DNA from: Oscillospiraceae bacterium
GTDB lineage: Bacteria > Bacillota > Clostridia > Oscillospirales > Ruminococcaceae
Reading direction: 5' to 3'
DNA: 64,000 nt
Assembly: GCA_004557855.1 (NCBI GenBank)
Contig: SFFJ01000002.1
Span: forward strand, 1 to 64,000
Part shown: piece after piece, positions 1-8,359 of the stretch
Layout: every line of letters begins with the position of its first letter
Position numbering within the stretch: position 1 is the first letter of the stretch
Translations under genes and position numbers: made by a program
The notes under the pieces: generated by a model
The model's database searches: none
Told to the model about the DNA's origin: nothing
What the model saw: only the letters and a program-made list of their open reading frames with translations

Positions 1-76
1 TTTGCGTTTCAGCCTTACTCATTTTTTTATCGACAAGCAACTTCCAAAGCTTGTTGTAACTGACCGTTAAAGACAT
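1..76 (-). CDS. XRE-family HTH regulator (N-terminal fragment)
   Basis: Only the first 25 codons are in the window; the gene runs off the left edge. The start is ATG at 76 to 74 with a GAGGTG ribosome binding site just upstream. The peptide begins MSLTVSYNKLWKLLVDKK, followed by MSKAETQ, matching the opening of the small Cro/CI-type regulators of about 70 residues that are common in Firmicute mobile elements (recalled family resemblance). It probably regulates the element. The HTH itself is outside the window, so the call rests on this N-terminus and the context. Confidence 0.6.
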   Translation of the reverse strand, partial: MSLTVSYNKLWKLLVDKKMSKAETQ

Positions 77-208
77 TTTTCAGCACCTCGCAAGTAGTAT
101 TTACTTTGTTGTACTACATGCACATCGCAAATGCAAGAGATTTTATTAACATTTTTTATTTTTTCGCAAAATATTACAATTTTCTGTCATACCATAAACA
201 AAACACAA

Positions 209-254
209 ACAGCCCTGATGAGTTTCAGATTTTTGTCTGTCTCATCGGGGCTGT
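209..254 (-). terminator. Terminator of the sigma-like gene
   Basis: A 14-base inverted repeat (209 to 222 with 241 to 254, one mismatch) lies just past the stop of the leftward gene at 269. On the minus strand it is followed by a T-rich stretch. Confidence 0.7.
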
Positions 255-268
255 TTCATTTTATGCGG

Positions 269-1414
269 TTATAAAGATATCACCATATATCTCGGTATGT
301 ATTTTATATTTGTGTTACGCATAATCCATTCTCCTGCAGTGGCGAAAAAGAAGCCGCCCTTCCTATCAGTATAGATATATCGATTGACATCGTAATCGTC
401 TTCGCCGAAGGTATAGTGGATTTTGCCCCAGTCATTGTTATGATCGGCACAATATTCGTATGTGACCGAGTTATTGTCGGTGGATTTTAGCCGCAGTTCT
501 ACAATATGGATGTACTCATCTATAGCCAGTTCAATCAGCATTTTCTCGTATGCGCCGTTTACAATTTGAAAAGCGGTCTCGGGTGAAGACAACATATGCT
601 CGGCGGCAAGGTCTATGTAGGCTTTGCCCTTGCGGAACAGCTTGACCGAATTGCCGTTTTCGTCTTTACTATGCTCATAAATACCGTAACATTCCGGGCA
701 AAAACCAAGATGATCGGCTACCATACTGCGCTCACGGTAATCAAGGCTTTCGTAGGCAGAAAACAGTGTTTCTGCTTGCCACTGTTTGAAGTATAGCTTT
801 TCGGGGTTTGATGTAGTGTCAACCGTCACATCCTCCGCCGTGCTTTCACCGTCCTCGTCAGCGTATTTGCGGTAAAAATCGGTGTAGTTCGTGCTGTCAA
901 TTCCGGCACGGATAATCTCTTTGGCGTCCTTAACGCTTTTTCCGATTTCGGCGGCGATTATGGTTATTGTTTCATCATCAAACTTATACTCATATTTTGC
1001 ATACAGCGCCATTGCCTTTCTGAGCGTTCGGTATTCGTCCACGCTTTGAACGGAATAACCTGTCCGCATGGTACTGATGTACTTGTCAATCTCGTTTTTT
1101 ACATAATGCTCTTTGAAAATGACGAACGGAACGCCTGTAGAAATATCGTATTTCTGCAGCGCCTTGTAGATACCGAAAATATACGCTTGCTTCAAATCGG
1201 CAAAATGCCCTTGCATTGCGGTTTCTTGCACCGTCTCCATAATAATTGTGTTCAGCCTTGGCTCATAATAGTGGAAGAACCAACCGAGGTATTTTTCGTC
1301 CTTTTCAGCAAAGTAAAGAGCAATATACTCCTGAAAATCCTCCATCTTCGGTGGTGCCGGCTTCATACGGTATAAATACAAATCTTCTGTCCACTTTTCG
1401 TTTTTCACCGGCAC
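269..1414 (-). CDS. Sigma-factor-like protein of the mobile element
   Basis: A 381-residue protein. Residues about 65 to 120 resemble sigma-70 region 2 (AYIFGIYKALQKYD, then FKEHYVKNEIDKYISTMR), and residues about 145 to 165 resemble a following helix-turn-helix region (AAEIGKSVKDAKEIIRAG). The C-terminal half has a CPEC motif and an aromatic-rich tail with no family I recognise. A role as an element-specific sigma factor or DNA-binding regulator is inference. It starts ten bases downstream of the preceding minus-strand gene (stop at 1425), so the two are probably co-transcribed. Alternative: a non-sigma regulator that only shares the helical fold. Confidence 0.55.
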   Translation of the reverse strand: MPVKNEKWTEDLYLYRMKPAPPKMEDFQEYIALYFAEKDEKYLGWFFHYYEPRLNTIIMETVQETAMQGHFADLKQAYIFGIYKALQKYDISTGVPFVIFKEHYVKNEIDKYISTMRTGYSVQSVDEYRTLRKAMALYAKYEYKFDDETITIIAAEIGKSVKDAKEIIRAGIDSTNYTDFYRKYADEDGESTAEDVTVDTTSNPEKLYFKQWQAETLFSAYESLDYRERSMVADHLGFCPECYGIYEHSKDENGNSVKLFRKGKAYIDLAAEHMLSSPETAFQIVNGAYEKMLIELAIDEYIHIVELRLKSTDNNSVTYEYCADHNNDWGKIHYTFGEDDYDVNRYIYTDRKGGFFFATAGEWIMRNTNIKYIPRYMVISL

Positions 1415-1424
1415 ACACCTTCTT

Positions 1425-2558
1425 TCATTTCAAATTCCTGTCCACTTCGGCGTATAACGCCTCTCGGCCCATATCTTTTTTGTATTGTGTTTTTGCGTAT
1501 TTATCGTCATTTAATGCACGTTGCTTGCGCTCTTTCGCAATTCGTTTTGCGATTTCGGCGTATTCTTTTGTAATCGTTCCTCTGCCGCACTCGGTGCGAA
1601 TAGCGGCACAGCGGCGATTATACAGTGAAACTATCGGATCATTTTCTGCTTTTTCTTTTCTGTTCAGCACGGCGGCATATTTTCGGCAAGTAATCTTCTT
1701 GCCCCGATACAGCTCAGGTGCAATGCCGTAAGAACAGTATTTCTGCCGCCGTGCGCTTTGCATAAGAAAGTACTTTCCGCAAATTTCACACTTGCGGGGA
1801 TAGTGTCCGTAGTGCAACCCCTCAAAAAAATCTGTCAGGATAAAGCTGTAATAGCTGTCGAAATTAAGCCTCTTTGCCACGGTTCCGGTTACGCTTTTTG
1901 CATTCTTCTTTACCGATATGTATCTGCCGCTTTGCGTAAAGTGATGGTCTCCGAAAATCTCCAGTGCTAACGGTAATAAATGCGCCTCGTCCAAGCGTTC
2001 CGCCTCGTTAATGCGGTTGCAGAATTTTAATAGGTTCCCGTGTGCAAGTATCAAATCATCGGCAAGAGTATTGAAGAATAACAATATCGATTTTATCTCT
2101 GCAATGTTGTTTTCAATCACAGAAAAATCCGTTGCGGTTTTCATTCGGTCTGCCGTGCCTGCGGCGATTTCATTCTGTGACAATAAACTGAGCTTTGCTT
2201 TGTCGGCAAAGTATCCGCATATCTTCTGCCCGTTTTCTTCCGTGAAAAGCGTTGTTACCGAATTGCGGATTTCTTCAATATTCATCCCGTCAAACGGTCG
2301 CAGTTTTGGTAATGCTTTTAAGGCTTCAAGAATATTGGCTCCCGTTTTTACAAATTCCGTGATGTTCAAGTATCCGTTACTTAATTGTGTAAGAATATGA
2401 TAATTCAAATCATCCCGAAACACGGCGATTCGAGCAGTGGTATCGTTAATATAAAACTGATTAAGCAGATGTGTTGCAAACACTCCGGCGGGATAGCTTT
2501 TGCCTCCGAATATTACTCTCCCATCACGGTAATCGGCAGTAAAAAACGCAGAAATCAT
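1425..2558 (-). CDS. DUF6076-type zinc-finger protein
   Basis: A 377-residue protein if translation starts at the ATG at 2558, which has AGGAG seven bases upstream; an upstream in-frame ATG at 2648 lacks such a site. The C-terminal third carries a Cys cluster (CEICGKYF, KYCSYG, ITCRKYAA) like the zinc-binding part of DUF6076 proteins, followed by a Lys/Arg-rich helical tail. These proteins occur beside Firmicute mobile elements and have no established function. It is first in the minus-strand pair with the sigma-like gene, and divergent from the mobilization genes. Confidence 0.65.
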   Translation of the reverse strand: MISAFFTADYRDGRVIFGGKSYPAGVFATHLLNQFYINDTTARIAVFRDDLNYHILTQLSNGYLNITEFVKTGANILEALKALPKLRPFDGMNIEEIRNSVTTLFTEENGQKICGYFADKAKLSLLSQNEIAAGTADRMKTATDFSVIENNIAEIKSILLFFNTLADDLILAHGNLLKFCNRINEAERLDEAHLLPLALEIFGDHHFTQSGRYISVKKNAKSVTGTVAKRLNFDSYYSFILTDFFEGLHYGHYPRKCEICGKYFLMQSARRQKYCSYGIAPELYRGKKITCRKYAAVLNRKEKAENDPIVSLYNRRCAAIRTECGRGTITKEYAEIAKRIAKERKQRALNDDKYAKTQYKKDMGREALYAEVDRNLK

Positions 2559-2845
2559 TTTTTGCTCCTTTGCTTCTATTCTATCATAAGCACTGTACCA
2601 AAAACTGTACTTGACGCTGTATAGAATCAAAAAGTTCTGTTCGCACAAGTATTATATATTCTATTATACCGTAAACATCGCTGATTTTCAAGGCTTACCA
2701 CCTGTTGCGTTTTTGAAGTTTTGGTTGTTGCTCTGTTTCGTAAAAAATCTCTGTTTTCCGTTATTATATATAGAAGGCAGGAAATGAGCCGTCGAGGTTG
2801 CACTCGGCGGCTTTTTTTCTGCCAGAAAAACGGAAAGGAGGATTT
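2559..2845 (+). promoter_or_regulatory. Leader of the mobilization operon with an attenuator
   Basis: No gene is supported here. A hairpin at 2788 to 2811 (8 bp including one G-T pair, 8-base loop) is followed by seven T, so it reads as an intrinsic terminator upstream of the plus-strand mobilization genes. An AT-rich TATTATATAT stretch at about 2762 to 2771 may be a -10 region, but no good -35 is seen. Transcription would have to pass the terminator to reach mobC. Confidence 0.5.
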
Positions 2846-2938
2846 ATGTTATGGGACTCAAAATCACTCCAAGGCAACGGACAAGAATCATATTCATTTA
2901 CAAATTTCGCAGCAGATTTTATTAGGCAAATTTGCTGA
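2846..2938 (+). CDS. Possible small peptide in the mob leader
   Basis: An AAAGGAGG ribosome binding site (about 2834 to 2841) precedes two overlapping starts. ATG 2846 gives 30 residues (MLWDSKSLQGNGQESYSFTN and on) and ATG 2851 gives a basic 24-residue peptide ending at 2925. Spacing favours the second, composition favours the first. It may be a leader peptide or a remnant. I recognise no family. Confidence 0.3.
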   Translation: MLWDSKSLQGNGQESYSFTNFAADFIRQIC

Positions 2939-3008
2939 GCCAAAACGCCGATATTTGGCTCAAAACTGTTATTTTGATGCAAAAGTAGAGCCACTTTGGC
3001 TCAATAAC

Positions 3009-3162
3009 GAGATATACCCCAATAGGAAAAGAAGCGGTTTTCACCAGCGAAAGACGGGAGAAGGAAGCCGCTGTTCTTATGCCCTGAGGGGTATGTCTCA
3101 TTGTATAACAAGCAGGGACTTTGTGTGCCACAGAAGTCCCAATCACAGCCGAAATCGGCTGC
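3009..3162 (+). other. Putative oriT region
   Basis: Three inverted repeats are stacked directly upstream of mobC: 3009 to 3020 with 3089 to 3100 (11 of 12 pair), a hairpin at 3116 to 3141 with 7-base GGGACTT/AAGTCCC arms extended by TGTG/CACA, and a hairpin at 3147 to 3162. Inverted repeats next to mobC/mobA are the usual place for a transfer origin. The nick site is not identified. Confidence 0.5.
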
Positions 3163-3207
3163 CTCTTTGGGGGCGCAGCCCCCAATCCCCCGAAAGGAGA
3201 GATGTGT

Positions 3208-3483
3208 ATGGGGAAAGATATTCGTATTGCAGTCCGGGTGACGGCAAAGGAGAAAGAGAGAATCCAGTCCAAAGCCCGAAAATGCGGGCTGAGTACGACT
3301 GAATATGTGAAGCAAAGAGCGTTGGGGTACGAGCCGAGAACGGTTCCGCCTGACGCCCTTTTTACTTGTCTTGAAAAGCTTGGCGAGCTTGCGGACAAGG
3401 CGAGTTCACCGGAGCTGGACAAGGAAATTTACACGGTGCTGAAGCAGATCACAGCAGAATTCCTGCTTCCCGGAAAGGGGTGA
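3208..3483 (+). CDS. mobC: MobC-type relaxosome accessory protein
   Basis: A 91-residue, ribbon-helix-helix-like protein: IRIAVRVTAKEKERIQSKAR, then CGLSTTEYVKQRALG, as in MobC proteins, which bind oriT and help the relaxase. The start at 3208 is chosen over an in-frame ATG at 3202 because AAAGGAGA lies about eight bases before it, while 3202 abuts the site. It ends six bases before the relaxase start, so the two are translated from one message. Confidence 0.85.
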   Translation: MGKDIRIAVRVTAKEKERIQSKARKCGLSTTEYVKQRALGYEPRTVPPDALFTCLEKLGELADKASSPELDKEIYTVLKQITAEFLLPGKG

Positions 3484-3489
3484 TGCGCT

Positions 3490-4854
3490 ATGGCTGTTAC
3501 AGGCTTTTGGCCTGTGTTCAAAAATCTGAAGGCCACGCTGGACTACGCTGACAATCCCTACAAGACCACCGCACCGGAATATATGGACGAGGATTTGTAT
3601 GCTGCCCTGCGTTACGCAGAGAACGATGATAAAACCGACCGCAAGATGTTTGTCGGCGGTATCAACTGCTCGGCGCAGAACGCCTACGCCGAGATGATCG
3701 CCGTACAGCGGCGATTCGGTCTGCGTGGCAAGGTGGTGGGCTACCACGGCATTCAGAGCTTTCGTGAGGGCGAGGTCACGCCGGAGCAGGCGTTTGCCAT
3801 TGGCAAGGAGACAGCACGGCGGATGTGGGGCGACCGGTATCAGGTGCTCGTTACCGTCCACCTGAACACCGACAATGTGCATTGCCATTTTGTTGTGAAT
3901 CCCGTGTCCTTCAAGGACGGTGCAAAATTTCAGAACAAAATCGGCGCTCACAAGGAGCTTCGCCGTGTGTCGGATGAGATATGCCGGGAGCACGGCTTAT
4001 CTGTTCTTGAAAACAGCAATTTTTACGGTGGTAATAAAAAGGAATATTGGCGGCACAAAGTAGGAAAGAAAACACACCGGGACTATCTCCGTGAGGATGT
4101 GGAATATTGCCTGACTTTTGCAACCTCTCCGAGAGAATTTGAAAGCCGGTTATATGCGCTTGGATATACGCTTGACCCTGTGCGCTTTTCGGTCAAGGCA
4201 CAGCACTGGGAGCGTGCCGTGCGGCTGAGCGGCATCGGCTTTTCCAAAGATCGTGTCAACGCACAGCTACGGCAGAACGCCGAAAATCGGTATCGGCTAT
4301 TCACCTTGGAATACCGACCGCCGTACAAGCCGAAGAAATTCCCGCTGGAGGACGAACTGCGAAAGCTGGATTTCTCTATTGAACACAGCTATGACACCGC
4401 CGTCGTTTTGGTGGATACGGTGTTTTATCTTGTCATAACGGCGATCCAAATCGTAGCCGAGCTTGCCGATGTAATGCTGCTGTCGCCGGATCTGCGGGCG
4501 GCGGAAAAGGATTTGAAGGAGCTGGTTGCCGACTATCACTTCTTACAGGAGCACGGTATCCATACGACAGCCGACCTGCAAGCAAATATTGAGCAATCCA
4601 AATCAGAACTGTCCGCCTTGGAGCGTGAGCGCAGCGACATCAGCAATAGCATCCGTCGCCCCAAGTCGCCGGAGGAACAGGCGCAAAACAAGGAACGCCG
4701 CAAGGCTATCGGCAAACAAATGAAGCCTGTTCGTGAAAGGCTTCGCCGTGCGGAGAAAATTCTCAAAAAGTCTCCGCATTTATATGAATTATTAAAACAA
4801 GAGCACGAGCTTGAGAGAAAAGCCCGTGCGAGATATTTAGATAGGAGTAGATGA
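3490..4854 (+). CDS. mobA: MOBP-type relaxase
   Basis: A 454-residue relaxase/mobilization nuclease, expected to nick oriT and remain bound to the 5' end of the transferred strand. Tyr19 in LDYADNPYKT is the likely catalytic tyrosine. The metal-binding motif HLNTDNVHCHFVVNP lies at about residues 124 to 138. The C-terminal 100 residues are Lys/Arg/Glu-rich and probably coiled. The stop overlaps the next start (ATGA at 4851 to 4854), so the relaxase and the ParB-like gene are translationally coupled. Confidence 0.9.
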   Translation: MAVTGFWPVFKNLKATLDYADNPYKTTAPEYMDEDLYAALRYAENDDKTDRKMFVGGINCSAQNAYAEMIAVQRRFGLRGKVVGYHGIQSFREGEVTPEQAFAIGKETARRMWGDRYQVLVTVHLNTDNVHCHFVVNPVSFKDGAKFQNKIGAHKELRRVSDEICREHGLSVLENSNFYGGNKKEYWRHKVGKKTHRDYLREDVEYCLTFATSPREFESRLYALGYTLDPVRFSVKAQHWERAVRLSGIGFSKDRVNAQLRQNAENRYRLFTLEYRPPYKPKKFPLEDELRKLDFSIEHSYDTAVVLVDTVFYLVITAIQIVAELADVMLLSPDLRAAEKDLKELVADYHFLQEHGIHTTADLQANIEQSKSELSALERERSDISNSIRRPKSPEEQAQNKERRKAIGKQMKPVRERLRRAEKILKKSPHLYELLKQEHELERKARARYLDRSR

Positions 4855-5726
4855 AAATGAAAAATACTATGAAAAAACCGGTAAATATTCCGGTTTCAAG
4901 ACTTCGCCCGTTTGAGGGGCATCCGTTCAAGGTTAAGGACGACGAGGAAATGAATACCCTGATCGAAAGTGTGCAGACGCAAGGAATTCTTTCACCGCTG
5001 ATTGTCCGACCGATTGAAAACACAGAGGAATATGAGGTAATAAGCGGACATCGCCGCTTACACGCCGCAGTTAAGGCAGGGATAACAGAAGTCCCTGCCT
5101 TAATTTATGCTCTCGACCGAGATTCCGCTGCTATTGCGGTAGTGGACAGCAACCTACACAGAGAGCATATCCTACCCAGCGAAAAGGCGTTTGCCTACAA
5201 GCTGAAAATGGAGGCGCTTTCACATCAGGGTAAACGGACGGATTTAACTTCGACACAACCTGTGGCGAAGTTACGCACTGGAGATATTGTTGGGGAAACA
5301 TTAAACGAAAGCCGTGAAACAGTACGCCGTTTCATTCGCCTAACCCACCTAATCCCCGAACTGCTTGACCTGATGGACGAAGGCAAAATTGCGCTTATGG
5401 TTGGCGAGGCTTTGTCCTATCTCGGCGACAAAGAACAATATGCCGTCTTGGAGCAATGCGAAGTGAACGATTGCACACCGTCTTATGCACAAGCTGTTGA
5501 AATGAAAAAGAGGTATCAGGATGGGCAACTTTCTGCCGATATGATTGGCGAAATCCTGTCCCGTGAAAAAGCAAATCAAAAGGAAACAATCAAAATTCCG
5601 TCAGTACGGTTAGAGGGTAAAATTCCAAGCGGATACACGGTGCAGCAGAAAGAAGATTTCATTGTTAAAGCCGTAGATCACTACAACAAATATCGCGCTC
5701 GTCAGCGTGACCGGGATTCAAGATAA
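4851..5726 (+). CDS. ParB/Spo0J-family DNA-binding protein
   Basis: A 291-residue protein with the ParB N-terminal nuclease-like domain: PVSRLRPFEGHPF, then GILSPLIVRP, EVISGHRRLHAA and NLHREHILPSEKAFAYK. The central region has a KorB/HTH-like segment (ESRETVRRFIRLTHLIPELL). No ParA partner is in the visible part. In mobilizable elements such proteins are thought to bind element DNA for maintenance or regulation (inference). The gene overlaps the relaxase gene by four bases and is followed 13 bases later by the TnpW-like gene. Confidence 0.85.
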   Translation: MKMKNTMKKPVNIPVSRLRPFEGHPFKVKDDEEMNTLIESVQTQGILSPLIVRPIENTEEYEVISGHRRLHAAVKAGITEVPALIYALDRDSAAIAVVDSNLHREHILPSEKAFAYKLKMEALSHQGKRTDLTSTQPVAKLRTGDIVGETLNESRETVRRFIRLTHLIPELLDLMDEGKIALMVGEALSYLGDKEQYAVLEQCEVNDCTPSYAQAVEMKKRYQDGQLSADMIGEILSREKANQKETIKIPSVRLEGKIPSGYTVQQKEDFIVKAVDHYNKYRARQRDRDSR

Positions 5727-5739
5727 GGGGGAATTCTTA

Positions 5740-5976
5740 ATGAATAAAAGAACAAACTGGATCGTTGGCATATCCGACGGCAAAGCTCACGAATATAAAA
5801 TCGGTAATGTGACTTTTACGGTGCTTTCGGAATTTGAGCCGATGAAATCGGAAAACACGATTAAGAGTCGTTTCGAGAAAAGTATCACAAGCGATTTCAC
5901 AGATTTGACCGATGAAATATTTGAAGATACAATGGCAGAGGAATATGTGTGTCCGGCTGCCGGGAAGGAGGACTAA
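5740..5976 (+). CDS. TnpW-like transposon protein
   Basis: A 78-residue protein beginning MNKRTNWIVGISDGKAHEYK. The start at 5740 is preceded by AAGGGGG. The sequence (GNVTFTVLSEFEP, then NTIKSRFEKSITSDF) resembles TnpW, a small protein of Tn4451-type transposons with no known activity. Its stop abuts the recombinase start, and the recombinase ribosome binding site lies inside its last codons. This pairing with a serine recombinase is the main contextual support. Confidence 0.7.
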   Translation: MNKRTNWIVGISDGKAHEYKIGNVTFTVLSEFEPMKSENTIKSRFEKSITSDFTDLTDEIFEDTMAEEYVCPAAGKED

Positions 5977-7683
5977 ATGCAGTCGAAAAAGAAAAACGAA
6001 CAAACAGGGATAACGGCGCTTTATTGCCGCCTGTCCCGTGATGACGGTGGGGATGGCGACAGCAACTCCATTGTCAATCAGCGAAAAATGCTCACGAAGT
6101 ATGCCAAAGAAAACGGATTTTCCAACACTCGTTTTTATGTGGATGACGGTATCACAGGCACTCGGTTTGATCGCCCCAGTTTTCAGGCAATGCTTGACGA
6201 TATTGAAATGGGCTATGTATCCACGGTTATCGTCAAGGATCTATCCCGACTTGGGCGTGACTATGTTACCGTCGGGCAATACACGGACATCTATTTCCCG
6301 GATCATAATGTTCGTTTTATTGCAATCAACGATTTAGTTGACAGCGATGAGGGAGAAAACGAGATTGCCCCGTTTAAGAATGTAATGAACGAAATGTATG
6401 CCCGTGACATCAGCCGCAAGGTAAGGTCGGCGCACCGCATCCGTGGTACTTCCGGGGAACCGTTATCTCAACCGCCGTATGGATATATGAAAAGTCCCGA
6501 AAACAAAAAGAAGTGGATCATAGACCCCGAAGCGGCGGCTGTGGTAAAGGATATTTTCAAAATGACCTTGGAGGGCAAAGGCGCAGAAACAATCGCCCGC
6601 ATCCTGCAGGAGAAAAAGGTGCTTGTCCCGATGGCATATTGGCAAAGCAAAGGGCTGCCGAGAGGCGGCAAGAAAACACAGCCGAATCCGTATAAGTGGT
6701 GCAAGACAACAGTATCCAAAATTCTTTCACAACAGGAATACTGCGGAGATATTATCAACTTCAAAACCTGCTCCAAATCATTCAAAAATAAAACGCGGTA
6801 TGCAAATCCTGAAGATAAATGGATGATTTTCAAGGATGTTCACGAGCCGATTATTGACCGTGAAACCTTTGAACAGGTACAGAAGTTTATAGGCAAAACC
6901 CGCCGCCGTAATCCGAAGCCGGAAAATTGGGAACGCAATATGTTCTGTGACTTGCTTTACTGTGCCGATTGCGGGCGGAAACTGTGGTTTAACATTAAGC
7001 ACGATAAGGAAGATATACCGTTCTTTATGTGCGGCAATTATCACGGTAACCGGGGAACTTGCAACTCAACCCATTATCTCAGAGCCGACGCTATTGAGCA
7101 GGTGGTAATGTTGGAACTTCGCCGCTTATCCAAATGTCTGTGCGATGACGAAGAAAGCTTTGCTATGCTGCTTGCCGATAAAACCAATGCAGATATTCTC
7201 AAAGAGAAAAAGCACATTGAGGGTGAGCTGCAAAAGTGTATTGTTCGCAGTGGGCAGGTAGCGGAGCTGTGCATTAAGTGCTATGAGGACAATGTATCGG
7301 GCAAGCTGAGTGATGAGATGTTTATGAGGTTTTCGGGCAAGTATGAAGCGGAACGGTTGGAATTGAAAGAGAAAATCTCCGCATATCGTAAACGCCTGTC
7401 GGAGGAGGATGAAATGCAGCTTGGAAAAGAGAAATTCATTGCCGCCGTTCGGAAATTTATGCAGATGGATAAGCTGACTGCACCGCTGCTGCGGGAACTC
7501 ATTGACCGCATAGAGGTATACGAGGTCACAGGCACGGGCAAAAACCGCAAACAGATGATAAAGATACACTATAAGTTTGTAGGGTATCTGGAACTGCCGA
7601 GCCTTTGGAGCAGACACAACTACCGAGAAGAAACCCGCAAGGGCGTTGCCGTGGAATATGTTCCGAACGCACAATCGGCATAA
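5977..7683 (+). CDS. Large serine recombinase
   Basis: A 568-residue site-specific recombinase that would integrate and excise the element. The resolvase domain (about 12 to 160) has catalytic Ser20 in YCRLSRDD, followed by VIVKDLSRLGRDY. A recombinase domain (about 180 to 290) and a zinc ribbon (CADCGRKL, then CGNYHGNRGTC) follow, then a coiled coil and a DUF4368-like C-terminus. It is the last gene of the element, directly next to the chromosomal junction, as is usual for such integrases. GGAGG precedes the ATG within the upstream gene. Confidence 0.93.
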   Translation: MQSKKKNEQTGITALYCRLSRDDGGDGDSNSIVNQRKMLTKYAKENGFSNTRFYVDDGITGTRFDRPSFQAMLDDIEMGYVSTVIVKDLSRLGRDYVTVGQYTDIYFPDHNVRFIAINDLVDSDEGENEIAPFKNVMNEMYARDISRKVRSAHRIRGTSGEPLSQPPYGYMKSPENKKKWIIDPEAAAVVKDIFKMTLEGKGAETIARILQEKKVLVPMAYWQSKGLPRGGKKTQPNPYKWCKTTVSKILSQQEYCGDIINFKTCSKSFKNKTRYANPEDKWMIFKDVHEPIIDRETFEQVQKFIGKTRRRNPKPENWERNMFCDLLYCADCGRKLWFNIKHDKEDIPFFMCGNYHGNRGTCNSTHYLRADAIEQVVMLELRRLSKCLCDDEESFAMLLADKTNADILKEKKHIEGELQKCIVRSGQVAELCIKCYEDNVSGKLSDEMFMRFSGKYEAERLELKEKISAYRKRLSEEDEMQLGKEKFIAAVRKFMQMDKLTAPLLRELIDRIEVYEVTGTGKNRKQMIKIHYKFVGYLELPSLWSRHNYREETRKGVAVEYVPNAQSA

Positions 7684-7689
7684 CAAAAT

Positions 7690-7709
7690 AGAGCAGGACA
7701 ACTCCTGCT
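7690..7709 (+). terminator. Hairpin after the recombinase gene
   Basis: A perfect 8-bp stem with a CAAC loop lies seven bases after the recombinase stop. It lacks a strong T-tract, so termination is uncertain; it may instead be part of the element end. Confidence 0.4.
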
Positions 7710-7733
7710 CATACATACAAAGAGGCGCAAAAA

Positions 7734-7790
7734 GGCAAAAAGAAATCGAGTGTCCTCATCCAACTCTCAGGTTGGTTATGAACACTCGAT
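7734..7790 (-). terminator. Terminator of the tRNA-Gln/tRNA-Pro operon
   Basis: Nested inverted repeats (7745 to 7753 with 7782 to 7790, and an inner CCAAC/GTTGG) begin one base after the tRNA-Pro CCA end on the minus strand and are followed by TTTCTTTTTG. This marks the leftmost sequence that clearly belongs to the chromosome. Confidence 0.75.
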
Positions 7791-7791
7791 A

Positions 7792-7868
7792 TGGTCGGGA
7801 TGACAGGATTTGAACCTGCGACCTCTGCGTCCCGAACGCAGCGCTCTACCAAGCTGAGCCACATCCCG
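7792..7868 (-). tRNA. tRNA-Pro (CGG)
   Basis: A 77-base cloverleaf with acceptor stem CGGGATG/CATCCCG, encoded CCA, T-arm GGTTCAAATCC and anticodon loop TTCGGGA, giving anticodon CGG. It lies downstream of tRNA-Gln in the same direction. Confidence 0.97.
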
Positions 7869-7875
7869 TTAAGAA

Positions 7876-7905
7876 TACCCTCGCTGCTATCAAACGGCGA
7901 GGGTA
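7876..7905 (-). other. Hairpin between the two tRNA genes
   Basis: A perfect 9-bp stem (TACCCTCGC with GCGAGGGTA) with a 12-base loop lies between tRNA-Gln and tRNA-Pro. It may be a processing signal or partial terminator. Confidence 0.5.
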
Positions 7906-7909
7906 CGGG

Positions 7910-7983
7910 TGGTTGCCCGACTAGGATTCGAACCCAGACAAACAGAGTCAGAGTCTGTCGTGCTACCTTTACACAATCGGGCA
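7910..7983 (-). tRNA. tRNA-Gln (CTG)
   Basis: A 74-base tRNA with acceptor stem TGCCCGA/TCGGGCA, encoded CCA, T-arm GGGTTCGAATCC and anticodon loop CTCTGAC, giving anticodon CTG. Confidence 0.97.
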
Positions 7984-7998
7984 ATAGCAACATGAATT

Positions 7999-8026
7999 AT
8001 TATAACGGTTCCGGCGAAAAAGTCAA
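7999..8026 (-). promoter_or_regulatory. Promoter of the tRNA operon
   Basis: On the minus strand TTGACT and TATAAT are separated by 16 bases, ending 15 bases before the tRNA-Gln 5' end. Confidence 0.75.
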
Positions 8027-8079
8027 GACCTATCGCAAAAAAACCGCTTTTATTTTTTATTTCTGGCGAAAAGTTCCTC

Positions 8080-8108
8080 TCATAGCCCGCGCCGCGCGGC
8101 GCACAATA
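8080..8108 (+). promoter_or_regulatory. Sigma-G-like promoter of the spore protein gene
   Basis: TCATA and CACAATA separated by 17 bases fit the forespore sigma-G pattern (GHATR, then CATNHTA) at four of five and six of seven positions, about 40 bases before the spore protein start. Confidence 0.5.
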
Positions 8109-8149
8109 CACATTGCAAACGCCAAACCAATGAAAGAGAGGAATAAACC

Positions 8150-8332
8150 ATGTCTAACAAGAAAGCCAAGGACGCACTGAACCAGATGAAGCAGGAAGCC
8201 GCCAATACCGTCGGCGTCAGCCTCAAGCAGGGCTATAACGGCGATATCACCGCCCGTCAGGCCGGCTCCATCGGCGGCGAGATGGTCAAGCGCATGATCG
8301 AGAGCTACGAAAACGGCCACTCCGCCCAGTAA
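8150..8332 (+). CDS. Alpha/beta-type small acid-soluble spore protein
   Basis: A 60-residue protein with both SASP signatures: an N-terminal segment ending in EAANTVGVSL and the conserved GDITARQAGSIGGEMVKRMI. Alpha/beta SASPs coat spore DNA in the forespore and protect it. The start follows GAGAGGAATAAACC. The gene is monocistronic, with its own terminator. It is the clearest sign in the window that the organism forms spores. Confidence 0.95.
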   Translation: MSNKKAKDALNQMKQEAANTVGVSLKQGYNGDITARQAGSIGGEMVKRMIESYENGHSAQ

Positions 8333-8359
8333 CCTTCCCCGCAAAGGCACCCCGCAGTT

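Larger units (their letters stand above)
1..7733. mobile_element. Right part of an integrative mobilizable element
   Basis: The stretch is AT-richer than everything to its right and holds a typical mobilizable-element gene set: XRE regulator, sigma-like protein, DUF6076 protein, MobC, relaxase, ParB-like, TnpW-like and a serine recombinase as the last gene. No type IV secretion or coupling protein is visible, so it would need a helper, although the left part lies outside the window. The right boundary is inferred to fall between the recombinase stop (7683) and the T-tract of the tRNA-operon terminator (about 7734). The exact attachment core cannot be read without the empty site. Confidence 0.85.
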
